From the NCBI GenBank assembly GCA_032249735.1, contig JAVVHA010000009.1, positions 1-64,000 on the forward strand: a DNA stretch of 64,000 nucleotides, given 5' to 3'. The notes beneath the pieces were generated by a model. It saw nothing but the letters and a program-made list of their open reading frames with translations. It had not been told where the DNA came from and made no database searches. Positions 15,466 through 23,293 of this stretch are shown one piece after another. Positions within the stretch are counted from its first letter, which is position 1; each line of letters begins with the position of its first letter. The position numbers and the translations under genes were made by a program. This stretch comes from Dehalococcoidia bacterium (lineage in GTDB: Bacteria; Chloroflexota; Dehalococcoidia; SM23-28-2; HRBIN24).

Positions 15466-15709
15466 CCGTCGTGCGTCATAGCTCCCACGGAGCTCCTCAC
15501 GCAACCTCTCCCGCGTCAGCAGCCCTGAACTATAGGCCAAGAGCGGGAGGCTCACCATTTTCTCCGTTCGCTCGCCTCTTGTTCATCGCCTTGCCCAGCC
15601 CCAGCAAGCCCTTCAGGTCTCGGAAGCCCTCCTCCACCTTCCTGCGCTGTCGATGCAGCTGGAGGGCCAGCTCCAGGTTGGTGAACAGTCGCAGATGTTC
15701 CCTGAGGAC
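15466..15709 (-). pseudogene. IS4-like transposase C-terminal remnant, frameshifted
   Basis: One minus-strand frame encodes LHRQRRKVEEGFRDLKGLLGLG and KAMNK, the end of a DDE transposase catalytic domain including the Y-x-R-W/R-x-x-E-type helix with its Glu. About 15555 the frame shifts by one base into KMVSLPLLAYSSGLLTRERLREE, the usual hydrophobic C-terminus of this family. The N-terminal two-thirds are absent, so it is a dead insertion sequence. It sits immediately upstream of greA, and the extended greA frame is an artefact of it. Confidence 0.7.
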
Positions 15710-16103
15710 CCCGCGTGACCCTGACCAGATTCCCCCCGCCCCTACCCTTCTAGAGGGCGCCACGGCGGAGGTGGCTCTCATCCGGGCGCAGGCCGGGCGG
15801 CAAGGATCGCCCACAGGATGGCGGCGGCCTTCCTGGCCTCCTCCGGCCGATGGAATACCTCCTGGGCAAAGGGCAACAGGTCCTATTTTCCAAGGGGCAA
15901 GACCGCCATCGCTGCCACTTCTTCACCCCTCACAGCACCACCGCCTGTCCAAAGTCAAGTCCAGGGCTCAGCATATGCTACTTGACAGGACACGGACGTG
16001 ACAGAGTTGGGCGTGCGGTCGTCATCCCGTTTATGGGCTTAGCTCCTGCCGAGGCGCCAAAGTGGTCGCATAGTCAACTTGCGAGGTCTCCCCCTCCATA
16101 CCA
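15710..16103. other. Non-coding, decayed stretch
   Basis: About 390 bp between the transposase remnant and the ppsA remnant. I see no credible gene. It contains one copy of CTTGACAGGACAC (15981-15993), listed separately; reading that repeat as an insertion-sequence right end fits the transposase remnant to its left. Confidence 0.5.
15981..15993 (+). repeat. 13-bp repeat CTTGACAGGACAC, copy 1
   Basis: The same 13 bases occur inverted at 28432-28444 and 32920-32932. The sequence includes a perfect TTGACA. Two readings are possible: terminal inverted repeat of a decayed insertion sequence, or the -35 region of a promoter with an extended conserved flank. Here no -10 box follows at 16-18 bp, so the insertion-sequence reading fits this copy better. 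Confidence 0.55.
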
Positions 16104-16589
16104 TGGCGGTGGATGATGGCCGAGGTGCCCTCCAACGTCCTCATCCTGGAGTAGTTCCTGGACGTGGGCATCGACGGCATCAGCATCGGCTCCAACGATC
16201 TGACGCAGCTGCTGTTGGGGGTGGACCGGGACAGCGCTATGCTGGCCCAGGAGTTCGACGAGCGCAACGAGGCGGTCATGGAGGCCCTCCGCATACTGGT
16301 GCGGGGGGCTCTACGGCGAGGAGTCACCGTCTCCATCTGCGGCCAGGCCCCCAGCGACTTCCCAGAGCTGACCCGCAAGCTGGTGGAGTGGGGCATCACC
16401 TCCATCTCCATCAACCCAGACGTCATCGACAGCACGCGGGAGTTAATAGCGGCAGTGGACAAAGCTGGACGGCTGGCGCCAGGCCGCAGCGGCGACCCGC
16501 TGACGCCTACGCCCCTGGCCATAGCTCCTGGACATAGCAGCGGTGCCCGGGCAGCAGGGCCCGGGCATCTACACGCGGGCGAGCCCTGA
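16104..16589 (+). pseudogene. ppsA: Phosphoenolpyruvate synthase 3' fragment with internal stop
   Basis: The frame reads WRWMMAEVPSNVLILE, then a TAG at 16152-16154, then FLDVGIDGISIGSNDLTQLLLG and VDRDSAMLAQEFDERNEA. Later come SICGQAPSDFPELTRKLVEWG and SISINPDVI. This is the C-terminal TIM-barrel of PEP synthase: SIGSNDLTQ carries conserved active-site residues and CGQAPS the catalytic Cys region. The N-terminal domains are missing, there is an in-frame stop, and the last 35 codons (from about APGRSGD) are unrelated low-complexity sequence. It is a broken copy, not a gene. Confidence 0.8.
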
Positions 16590-16644
16590 CCGCGAGCCGC
16601 CCCTGGTGCCCTATGCCCGAGTGAGATAATGGGGGTAGTGCGCG

Positions 16645-16673
16645 TTGTTCTAGGCCAACGGGGGTGCTAATAT
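16645..16673 (+). promoter_or_regulatory. Possible promoter of tatA and the two-component genes
   Basis: TTGTTC (16645-16650) and TAATAT (16668-16673) are 17 bp apart, 40 bp upstream of the tatA start. The -35 match is weak (3 of 6), the -10 moderate (4 of 6). Confidence 0.35.
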
Positions 16674-16712
16674 TGCTGTCCGAAGGGAGACGGGCACGCA
16701 GGGGGTGGTGGA

Positions 16713-16928
16713 GTGCCCGAAATTGGACTGCCCGAGCTCCTCATCATTCTGGGCATCCTGGTGCTCCTGTTCGGTGCGGGGAGGGTGGCGGAGCTGGGCG
16801 GGGCCCTGGGCCGTGCGGTGCGTGAGTTCCGGCGGGCGGTGCGCGAGGAGCCGGAGGAACAGCAGACCCCTCCGGCCGTCGAGACCAACGGTGGTGACCA
16901 GGCCCGCCCCGGCTACTACCAGCACTAG
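16713..16928 (+). CDS. tatA: Sec-independent translocase protein TatA/E
   Basis: A 71-residue protein from GTG 16713, preceded by GGGGGTGGTGGA. It has the TatA layout: short N-terminus PEIGLPE, one transmembrane helix LLIILGILVLLFGAGRV, the hinge G, and an amphipathic helix ELGGALGRAVREFRRAVREE, followed by a disordered tail. TatA multimers form the pore of twin-arginine export at the cytoplasmic membrane. No tatB or tatC is adjacent. It is followed 22 bp later by the response regulator, so they may share a transcript. Confidence 0.92.
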   Translation: MPEIGLPELLIILGILVLLFGAGRVAELGGALGRAVREFRRAVREEPEEQQTPPAVETNGGDQARPGYYQH

Positions 16929-16950
16929 AGTTGCACATCCGGGGGCGGCC

Positions 16951-17673
16951 GTGGAGCGGCCAGCGTCCGAGTTTGCCTCGCCGCCTGAGGCCACCGGGCC
17001 AAGGGTGCTGGTGGTGGACGACGACGAGCGCCTGCTGCTGGCGCTGTCGCGGGGGCTGCGACTGCGCGGCTTCCAGGTGGCCCTGGCCGCGGACGCCTCC
17101 CAGGCGCTCCCATATCTTGAGGGCGGCTGGCCTCAGGTGGTGGTGCTGGACGTCATGCTCCCCGGCACCGATGGCCTCACCCTTTGCCAGTGGGTGCGCC
17201 AGAGCTCCGATGTCCCCATCCTCATGCTTACCGCCCGCGACTCGGTGCCCGACCGAGTGGCGGGGCTGGAGGCCGGCGCCGACGACTACCTGGTCAAGCC
17301 CTTCTCCTTAGACGAGCTGGTGGCACGGCTGCGGGCCCTGCTGCGTCGGGCAGCGGGCCGGCCCCGCTCCAGGCGGCTCACTTATGCCGATCTGGAGCTG
17401 GACCTGCGCTCCTGGCGGGCCAGCCGCGGCGGCCAGCTCCTGCCCTTGACGGCTATCGAGTTCCGCCTGCTGGAGCTCTTCCTGCGCCATCCCGAGGAGG
17501 TGATGAGCCGGGACGAGATCCTGGCTGCCGTCTGGGGCGACGACCCCGAGGTGGAGTCCAACGTAGTGGACGTGCACGTGGCCAACCTGCGCCACAAGAT
17601 GGAGGCCGGAGGACGCCCCCGCCTCATCCAGACAGTGCGGGGAGTGGGCTACGTCCTGCGGGCGGGTGAGTAG
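16951..17673 (+). CDS. OmpR/PhoB-family response regulator
   Basis: A 240-residue protein; I choose GTG 16951 (CGGGGGCGG upstream) because the frame before it overlaps tatA. The receiver domain has the acidic pair VLVVDDDE, the phosphoacceptor Asp in VVVLDVMLPGTDG, Thr in LMLTARD and Lys in YLVKPF. The C-terminal winged helix has LTAIEFRLLELFLRHPEEVMSRDEIL and VDVHVANLRHKM and RGVGYVL. It is the partner of the kinase directly downstream (3 bp gap). Confidence 0.92.
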   Translation: MERPASEFASPPEATGPRVLVVDDDERLLLALSRGLRLRGFQVALAADASQALPYLEGGWPQVVVLDVMLPGTDGLTLCQWVRQSSDVPILMLTARDSVPDRVAGLEAGADDYLVKPFSLDELVARLRALLRRAAGRPRSRRLTYADLELDLRSWRASRGGQLLPLTAIEFRLLELFLRHPEEVMSRDEILAAVWGDDPEVESNVVDVHVANLRHKMEAGGRPRLIQTVRGVGYVLRAGE

Positions 17674-17676
17674 CCC

Positions 17677-19059
17677 TTGTCGCTGCGGCTGCGACTGGCC
17701 CTCCTCTACACGCTCTTGCTGGGGATGGTGCTGGCCGTCCTGGGGGTGGTGACCTTCGTGCTGGTCTCCAAGCGCCTCTATGCCGCTGTGGACGAGAGCC
17801 TGCGGGCCGAGGCTGAGGCGGTGGAGCAGGCCCTGGCACCGGTGGACGCTCCCCTCACCCCGTCGCTGGTGCTAGAGCGCTCCCAGCGGCTGGCCCAATT
17901 GGCGGGCGAGCTCAGCACCTTCTATGTGCTCGATGCCGGCGGGCGGGTGCTCTACTCCTCGCTGCGGGCACCTCTGTCGGCTCCCGCGGGCAGCTTCTCC
18001 AGGTTACCCACCTTCGTCACCTACCGTGTGGGAGGACAAGCCATCCGCTTCTATACGGATCCGCTGCTGGACGGCGACCGCCTCCTCGGGGTCGTGGAGG
18101 TGGGGCAGTCACTGCGAGCCACCGATAGCGCCCTGAGCGAGATCCGCAACGTCATCGTCCTGGGCGGGGCGGTGGCACTGCTCCTGACGGCGGGGTCATC
18201 CTATCTGCTGGCCGGCCGCGCGCTCCTGCCGGTGCGACAGCTGGCTGCCCTCGCCCGCTACATCGAGCGCACGGGTGACTTCCACCGCCGGCTGCCTGAG
18301 CCGGCCACCCGCGGCGAGCCCAAGGAGCTGGTCTCGACGTTCAACGCCATGATCGAGCGGGTGGAGCGGACGCTGGCGTTGCAGGCCGCCTTCCTGGCCG
18401 ATTCCTCCCACGAGCTGCGCCGGCCCCTGACCGTCATCCGCACCAATATAGACGTCCTACGCTCCAACGACCTGACCAGCGAGGAGCAGAGGGCCTGCCT
18501 AGACGAGATGGCGGCCGAGGCGGAGGCCATGGCCAGGCTCATCGCCGACCTCCTCTTCCTCTCGCGGGAGGGGGAGCACGCCATCGAGCATAAGCCCGTG
18601 GACCTGAGCGCCCTTGCCCGCGAGCAGGCAACCCGCCTGGCCGAGCAGGCTCAGGGCCATCATCTTACAGTCCAGGTAGAGGACGGGGTTTGGGTGCTGG
18701 GCGACCAGGCCCGGCTCTCCCAGATGATGACCAACGTGCTAGAGAACGCCCTCGCCTACACCCCGGCTGGTGGGGAGGTGGCTCTATGCTTGGTCTGTCG
18801 GGAGGGGTGGGCCGAGCTGAAGGTTAGCGACAACGGCATCGGCATCCCGCCCGAAGAGCTGCCCCGTGTGTTCGAGCGCTTCTTCCGGGGGCGGGGGGCC
18901 AGAGCCATGCGGCCCCAGGGCAGCGGTCTGGGGCTGGCCATCGTCCGCCACGTAGCTGAGATCCACGGGGGGCAGGTGGAGGTCGAGAGTTCCCCTGGCA
19001 GGGGCACCACCTTAACCGTCCGCCTGCCGCTCCTTGGGGACGGCCGGCAGCGCCTCTAA
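17677..19059 (+). CDS. Sensor histidine kinase
   Basis: A 460-residue membrane kinase from TTG 17677, three bases after the response regulator stop. It has transmembrane helices at about residues 8-30 and 165-185 enclosing a periplasmic-side sensor of about 130 residues, then HAMP, the H-box SSHELRRPLTVI (Arg replaces the usual Thr after HELR), N-box NVLENALAYTP, G1 DNGIGIPPEE and G2 GSGLGLAIV. It should phosphorylate the regulator encoded before it. The signal is unknown. Direct repeats at 19066-19098 downstream are candidate targets of the pair. Confidence 0.92.
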   Translation: MSLRLRLALLYTLLLGMVLAVLGVVTFVLVSKRLYAAVDESLRAEAEAVEQALAPVDAPLTPSLVLERSQRLAQLAGELSTFYVLDAGGRVLYSSLRAPLSAPAGSFSRLPTFVTYRVGGQAIRFYTDPLLDGDRLLGVVEVGQSLRATDSALSEIRNVIVLGGAVALLLTAGSSYLLAGRALLPVRQLAALARYIERTGDFHRRLPEPATRGEPKELVSTFNAMIERVERTLALQAAFLADSSHELRRPLTVIRTNIDVLRSNDLTSEEQRACLDEMAAEAEAMARLIADLLFLSREGEHAIEHKPVDLSALAREQATRLAEQAQGHHLTVQVEDGVWVLGDQARLSQMMTNVLENALAYTPAGGEVALCLVCREGWAELKVSDNGIGIPPEELPRVFERFFRGRGARAMRPQGSGLGLAIVRHVAEIHGGQVEVESSPGRGTTLTVRLPLLGDGRQRL

Positions 19060-19065
19060 CCTTTT

Positions 19066-19098
19066 CCTAATCTTTGCCCTATCTTAATCCCAGCTTCA
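19066..19098 (+). promoter_or_regulatory. Three 11-bp tandem units, OmpR-type operator candidate
   Basis: The units CCTAATCTTTG, CCCTATCTTAA and TCCCAGCTTCA share A at position 5 and CTT at positions 7-9, with exact 11-bp spacing. OmpR/PhoB-class regulators bind such one-turn direct repeats. The site is right after the kinase gene and 28 bp before the sugar operon, suggesting that the pair controls that operon. Confidence 0.35.
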
Positions 19099-19125
19099 TG
19101 AACTGCCCCTTCATCCCTGGCTACC

Positions 19126-20292
19126 ATGACCCCGGGAATGAACGTGAAGGTACCAGCGGCCGCCATCCACTTCCCAGAGGAGGACCGGCAGTGGATCCTG
19201 GAACGCATCGATGAGGTGCTGCAGAGCGGGCGCCTCACCTTGGGCCAGCACACCCGTGCCCTGGAGGAGGAGTTCGCTCGTCTGTGCGGTGTGCGGTACG
19301 CCGTGGCTACCGCTAGCGGCACTGCCGCCCTGGAGATGGCACTACGGATCATCGGCATCGCCGGGCGGGAGGTGGTGATACCAACCAACACTTTCTTCGC
19401 CACCGCCGCCGCCGTCCTGCACGCGGGCGGCATCCCCCGCTTCGTCGATTGCGAGCCTGACTCCTTCGCCCTTGACCCCGTGGCACTGGAGAGAGCTATA
19501 GGGCCACGGACGGCGGCTGTCATCTTGGTCCACATCGGTGGCATCGTCAGCCCCCACATCGAGCGCATCGTCGAAATCTGCCGTCGGGCTGGGGTGCCGC
19601 TAGTGGAGGACGCCGCCCATGCCCACGGCTCCAGCTACCGGGGACGGCTGGCCGGCAGCTTCGGCCTGGCGGCGGCCTTCTCCTTCTACCCCACCAAGGT
19701 GGTCACCAGCGGCGAGGGGGGCATGCTGGTCACCGACGACGAGGGCATCTACCGCGAGGCCCTCATCTACCGTGACCAGGGCAAGGAACGCTTCGATAGC
19801 AACCGCCACGTGCGTCTGGGCTACAACTGGCGCATGAGCGAGGTCCATGCTGTCATCGGCCTGGCCCAGGTGCGGCGGCTGCACGAGTTCGTGGCCCACA
19901 GGCGGCGCATCGCCGCTATCTACGACCGAGAGCTGATTGGTCTGGCACCGTGGGTGGTTCCACTGCGGGAGCCGGAGGGGGTCTGCACCAACTATTACAA
20001 GTACATCTGCTGGTTCCGCGGGCTGCCCCGCGAGCTGCTGAAGGTGCGGCTGCGGCAGCGCTACGGGGTAGCCCTGAGCGGGGAGGTCTACGAGTTACCC
20101 TGCCACCGTCAGCCCTGCTTCGCCCCCTGGGACCCGGGCGCCCTGCCCTCCGCCGAGGAGATATGTGCCCGCCATATCTGTCTGCCCATCTCCGCCCGCA
20201 TGACGGAGGAGGACGCCCTCTACGTGGTGGGCTCCCTGCGGCAGGTGGTGGCCGAGCTGCTGGCCGAGGGCCAGGGGGGTGAGGGGGGATGA
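19126..20292 (+). CDS. DegT/DnrJ/EryC1 family PLP aminotransferase
   Basis: A 388-residue protein, the normal length of sugar aminotransferases. Markers are the substrate loop SGRLTLGQHTRALEEEFA, the cofactor-binding TASGTAALEMAL, PTNTFFATAAAVLHAGG, the PLP-stacking DAAHAHGS and the Schiff-base Lys in FSFYPTKVVTSGEGG, then GYNWRMSEVHAVIGLAQ. These enzymes transfer an amino group to a keto-sugar nucleotide. It is the first gene of a six-gene plus-strand operon and overlaps the next gene by 4 bp. Confidence 0.9.
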   Translation: MTPGMNVKVPAAAIHFPEEDRQWILERIDEVLQSGRLTLGQHTRALEEEFARLCGVRYAVATASGTAALEMALRIIGIAGREVVIPTNTFFATAAAVLHAGGIPRFVDCEPDSFALDPVALERAIGPRTAAVILVHIGGIVSPHIERIVEICRRAGVPLVEDAAHAHGSSYRGRLAGSFGLAAAFSFYPTKVVTSGEGGMLVTDDEGIYREALIYRDQGKERFDSNRHVRLGYNWRMSEVHAVIGLAQVRRLHEFVAHRRRIAAIYDRELIGLAPWVVPLREPEGVCTNYYKYICWFRGLPRELLKVRLRQRYGVALSGEVYELPCHRQPCFAPWDPGALPSAEEICARHICLPISARMTEEDALYVVGSLRQVVAELLAEGQGGEGG

Positions 20293-21224
20293 GGGTCGGC
20301 GTCACCGGCGGCTCCGGCTTCATCGGCTCCCATGTGGTGGATGCCCTGCTGGAGGCGGGGCACCAGGTGCGGGTCCTAGACCTGCGCCCTCCCCACCGGC
20401 CCGAAGCGGGGTTCCGGCGGGTGGACGTCCTGGACGCTGAGGGCTTGGCCGATGCGGCTGTGGGCCTAGACGCCCTCTTCCATCTGGCGGCCGTCGCTGA
20501 CGTCAACGACGTGGACCGTGACCCGGCTAGGGCGGTGGCGGTAAACGTGCTCGGGACGGCCAACGCCCTGGTGGCCTGCCTGCGGGCCGAGGTGGGCCGC
20601 TTTTTCCTGGCCAGCACCGTATGGGTCTACTCCTCGCTGCCCGAAGAGGTGGAAGCGCCTGTCGACGAGGACGCCCCCTTGGCAGTGGCAGCCGACCGCC
20701 ACGTCTACACCACCACCAAGCTGGCCGCCGAGATGCTCTGCCACGACTTCCAGCGCCGGCACGGCCTGCCCTGCACCATCCTGCGCTACGGCATCCCCTA
20801 CGGCCCTCGCATGCGCCCGTCCCTGGTCATCCCCACCTTTGTGCGCCGCGCCCTCCGGGGCGAGCCGCTGTTAGTGGCCGGCGACGGCTCCCAGAGCCGT
20901 CGCTTCCTGTACGTGGGCGACCTGGCCCGCGCCCACACCCTGGCCCTCTCGCCCCAGGCCGCCGGCCGCACCTACAACCTGGATGGCGACGAGGAGGTCT
21001 CCATCCTCCGCCTAGCGGAGACAGTCCTGCGCTTGACCGGCTCCTCTAGCCCCATCCAGTTCGTGCCTGCCCGGGGGGGCGACTACCGGGGCGTGGCCGT
21101 CAGCAACGAGAGGGCGCGGCGGGAGCTCGGCTGGCAGCCGCAGGTGCCCTTCGAGGAGGGGATGGCCAGGACGGTGGACTGGCTGGTGCAGCAGGAGGGT
21201 CTGGCCGCCACCAGGCAGCCATGA
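20289..21224 (+). CDS. NAD-dependent sugar-nucleotide epimerase/dehydratase (extended SDR)
   Basis: A 311-residue protein with the Rossmann motif VTGGSGFIGSHVVDAL, LFHLAAVADVNDV, the Ser/Thr site LASTVWVYSS and the catalytic pair YTTTK. RYGIPYGPRMRPSLVIPTF is the substrate-binding strand, and RRFLYVGDLARAH is typical of UDP/dTDP-sugar SDRs. It starts inside the previous stop (ATGA) and ends by a 4-bp overlap with the glycosyltransferase. The exact sugar is unknown. Confidence 0.9.
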   Translation: MRVGVTGGSGFIGSHVVDALLEAGHQVRVLDLRPPHRPEAGFRRVDVLDAEGLADAAVGLDALFHLAAVADVNDVDRDPARAVAVNVLGTANALVACLRAEVGRFFLASTVWVYSSLPEEVEAPVDEDAPLAVAADRHVYTTTKLAAEMLCHDFQRRHGLPCTILRYGIPYGPRMRPSLVIPTFVRRALRGEPLLVAGDGSQSRRFLYVGDLARAHTLALSPQAAGRTYNLDGDEEVSILRLAETVLRLTGSSSPIQFVPARGGDYRGVAVSNERARRELGWQPQVPFEEGMARTVDWLVQQEGLAATRQP

Positions 21225-23293
21225 AAGAGGCGTTGCCCTCTCACAGGCACGTCGCCCCAGCGCCCCGCTCTCGCCGGTTGGTGGCGGTGGTGCCTGCCTA
21301 CAACGAGGAGAGCACCGTGGCCCAGGTGCTGGAACGGCTCCACCCCCTGGTGGACCACATAGTGGCCGTGGACGACGGGTCCACCGATGCCACCCGCCAG
21401 CGGCTCCTGGCTTGGGCCGGGGAGAGGGAGGGCGTGCATCTGTTGCTGTTCGACCGCAACCGTGGCCTGTCCGCCGCCTACCGGGCGGCATTCCGCCTGT
21501 TAGCCAAGCTGCGGGAGCGCGGCGAGCTTTCAGACGACGACATCGTAGTGACAGTAGATGCCGATGGCCAGCACGACCCTTCCGATGTGGGGCGCCTAGT
21601 ATCGGCCCTGGAGGAGGACGGCTACGATGCCGTCATCGCCCGCCGCGACCTGAAGGGCTACAGCCTCCTTAAGCGAGCCGGCAACTGGCTCCTGTCTCTC
21701 TGGGCCTCCCTCTGGGCCGGCCGCCGCCTGCGGGACGTGGAGTCGGGGCTGCGGGCCTTCCGGTTAGGGGTACTGCTGGCCTGCTTGCCTTACTACCGGG
21801 GCTGGCGCTACAGCGAGACGGTGGAGCTGGCTGTGGTTCTCTGCCGTCTGGGCTACCGGGTGCTGGACGGGCCCCAGGTGACAGTGCCGGTGCGCCGCTC
21901 CCGAACCAGCATCGGCGATGGCCTGGTGGACTTCCTGGTCATGCCTCTGGCCTGGTGGCGGACCTGGGCGGGACATGGGCGGCCGGCCGGCCTCCCCCTG
22001 CTCATCTCCTACCTCCTCCCGCTGCCGTTCCTGCTGGGCGTCGCCTTCGTCGTCTTCGACCTGCTGTGGCATCCCCTCTTCCTGGGTGACGACTCGGCCC
22101 ACCACTACGCCCACATTTGGTTCGTGGGGCGCTACTTGGCCCAGCACCGCACTCTGCCCCTTCACTTCCCGCTGCTGGAGGGAGGGCGAGCCATGGCCTT
22201 CCCCTATGGCTTGCCCATCTATGTGGTCGGGGGCCTGCTGCATCTGGCCCTGGGAGACCGGGCGGTGGGGCTAATGATGGCCTTGGCCCTGGTGGGCGTC
22301 CTGGGGGCGGCAGCCCTCCTGCGTCCCGTCCTGCGACGACCGTGGCCCCTGGCCCTGCTGCTGTTGAACCCCTTCTTGGTGGACGCGGTCTACGCCTTCC
22401 AGCTCACCACCATATGGTGCGCGTGCTTCTTCCTGCTCTGGGCCTGGGCGGTCGAGTGGCGGCGGCCGCTGCTGGCGACTCCCCTCCTCTGGCTAACAGT
22501 GGCCTCCCACCCGGTGGTGGGCATCCCCGCCGTCGCCGGCTACTCATCCTATGCCTGGCTGCGAAGGCGGGAGGCCCTGCCCAGCGTGCTGGCGTCGGTC
22601 GCCCTGTCGGCCCCGGCCCTGGCCCCTGTCATCTGGATGACGTTGCACACCCCTGCCCTGTCGGAGGCCCCCCTTGGCACCGTCGCCGCCTCGGTAGCCG
22701 ATTCGTTGTCCCGCCGTCTGACCATCTTCGCACTGCCCATCGCTGCGGGGGAAGCTTGGCCCTGGCTGCGGCAGCGCTACCTGCCAGTCTTCGGGGCCGG
22801 CCTGGTGGCGCTTGGCATTGGCGTGGCGTTAGCAACGGGGCCTGTCCAGGTCCACCCTGGGGTGGGCAGCTACTATGGCGCCCTGCATGGCGAGCGCCAT
22901 ATCTACGATGAGTTCTTGGCCTCGGACGCCTTCCGGCCCGGCGCCGTCTACCGCGTGCTGGAGCCTAACGAGCGGGAGGACGGAATGTACCGCCTGATCC
23001 AGCATGGGGCGGTGCTGGCCCACGAGTTCTTCAGCGAGAGCGAGCAGCACCGCAACTGGCCCCCCCTGGCCGACTACCGCTGCTACCTGGCCCGTAAGGA
23101 AGTGGACTACGTGGCTGTGGAGAGGGACTTTCAGCGCCAGTTCCACACCAACGAGGCAGCCCTGCTGGGCGAGCTGCTTGCCCAGGGCGAGGCCCAGGTC
23201 GCCTACGTTGACCCGGCTGGCCGCTTCATTATCTATGACGTGTCGAGGGTCAAGGGCATAGGGTGGATGGGGGTGGGAGCTTGCCGGAGCTGA
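21221..23293 (+). CDS. GT2 glycosyltransferase fused to a multi-spanning membrane domain
   Basis: A 690-residue protein. Residues 18-230 are a family 2 glycosyltransferase of the dolichyl-phosphate-mannose-synthase type: VAVVPAYNEESTVAQVL, VAVDDGSTDATR, FDRNRGLSAAYRAAF, VTVDADGQHDP (the DXD equivalent) and RDVESGLRAFRLG. Residues about 258-570 are strongly hydrophobic with at least eight helices, including LFLGDDSAHHYAHIWFVGRYLA, an acidic motif after helix 1 as in GT-C enzymes. The last 110 residues are soluble (ESEQHRNWPPLADYRC, VDYVAVERDFQRQF). The fusion could make a lipid-linked sugar and use it in the same polypeptide. The acceptor is unknown. Confidence 0.85.
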   Translation: MKEALPSHRHVAPAPRSRRLVAVVPAYNEESTVAQVLERLHPLVDHIVAVDDGSTDATRQRLLAWAGEREGVHLLLFDRNRGLSAAYRAAFRLLAKLRERGELSDDDIVVTVDADGQHDPSDVGRLVSALEEDGYDAVIARRDLKGYSLLKRAGNWLLSLWASLWAGRRLRDVESGLRAFRLGVLLACLPYYRGWRYSETVELAVVLCRLGYRVLDGPQVTVPVRRSRTSIGDGLVDFLVMPLAWWRTWAGHGRPAGLPLLISYLLPLPFLLGVAFVVFDLLWHPLFLGDDSAHHYAHIWFVGRYLAQHRTLPLHFPLLEGGRAMAFPYGLPIYVVGGLLHLALGDRAVGLMMALALVGVLGAAALLRPVLRRPWPLALLLLNPFLVDAVYAFQLTTIWCACFFLLWAWAVEWRRPLLATPLLWLTVASHPVVGIPAVAGYSSYAWLRRREALPSVLASVALSAPALAPVIWMTLHTPALSEAPLGTVAASVADSLSRRLTIFALPIAAGEAWPWLRQRYLPVFGAGLVALGIGVALATGPVQVHPGVGSYYGALHGERHIYDEFLASDAFRPGAVYRVLEPNEREDGMYRLIQHGAVLAHEFFSESEQHRNWPPLADYRCYLARKEVDYVAVERDFQRQFHTNEAALLGELLAQGEAQVAYVDPAGRFIIYDVSRVKGIGWMGVGACRS

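Noticed and set aside
15316-15558. Long GreA N-terminus
   Set aside because: It is the frameshifted end of a transposase remnant; ATG 15315 has an SD and gives normal GreA length.
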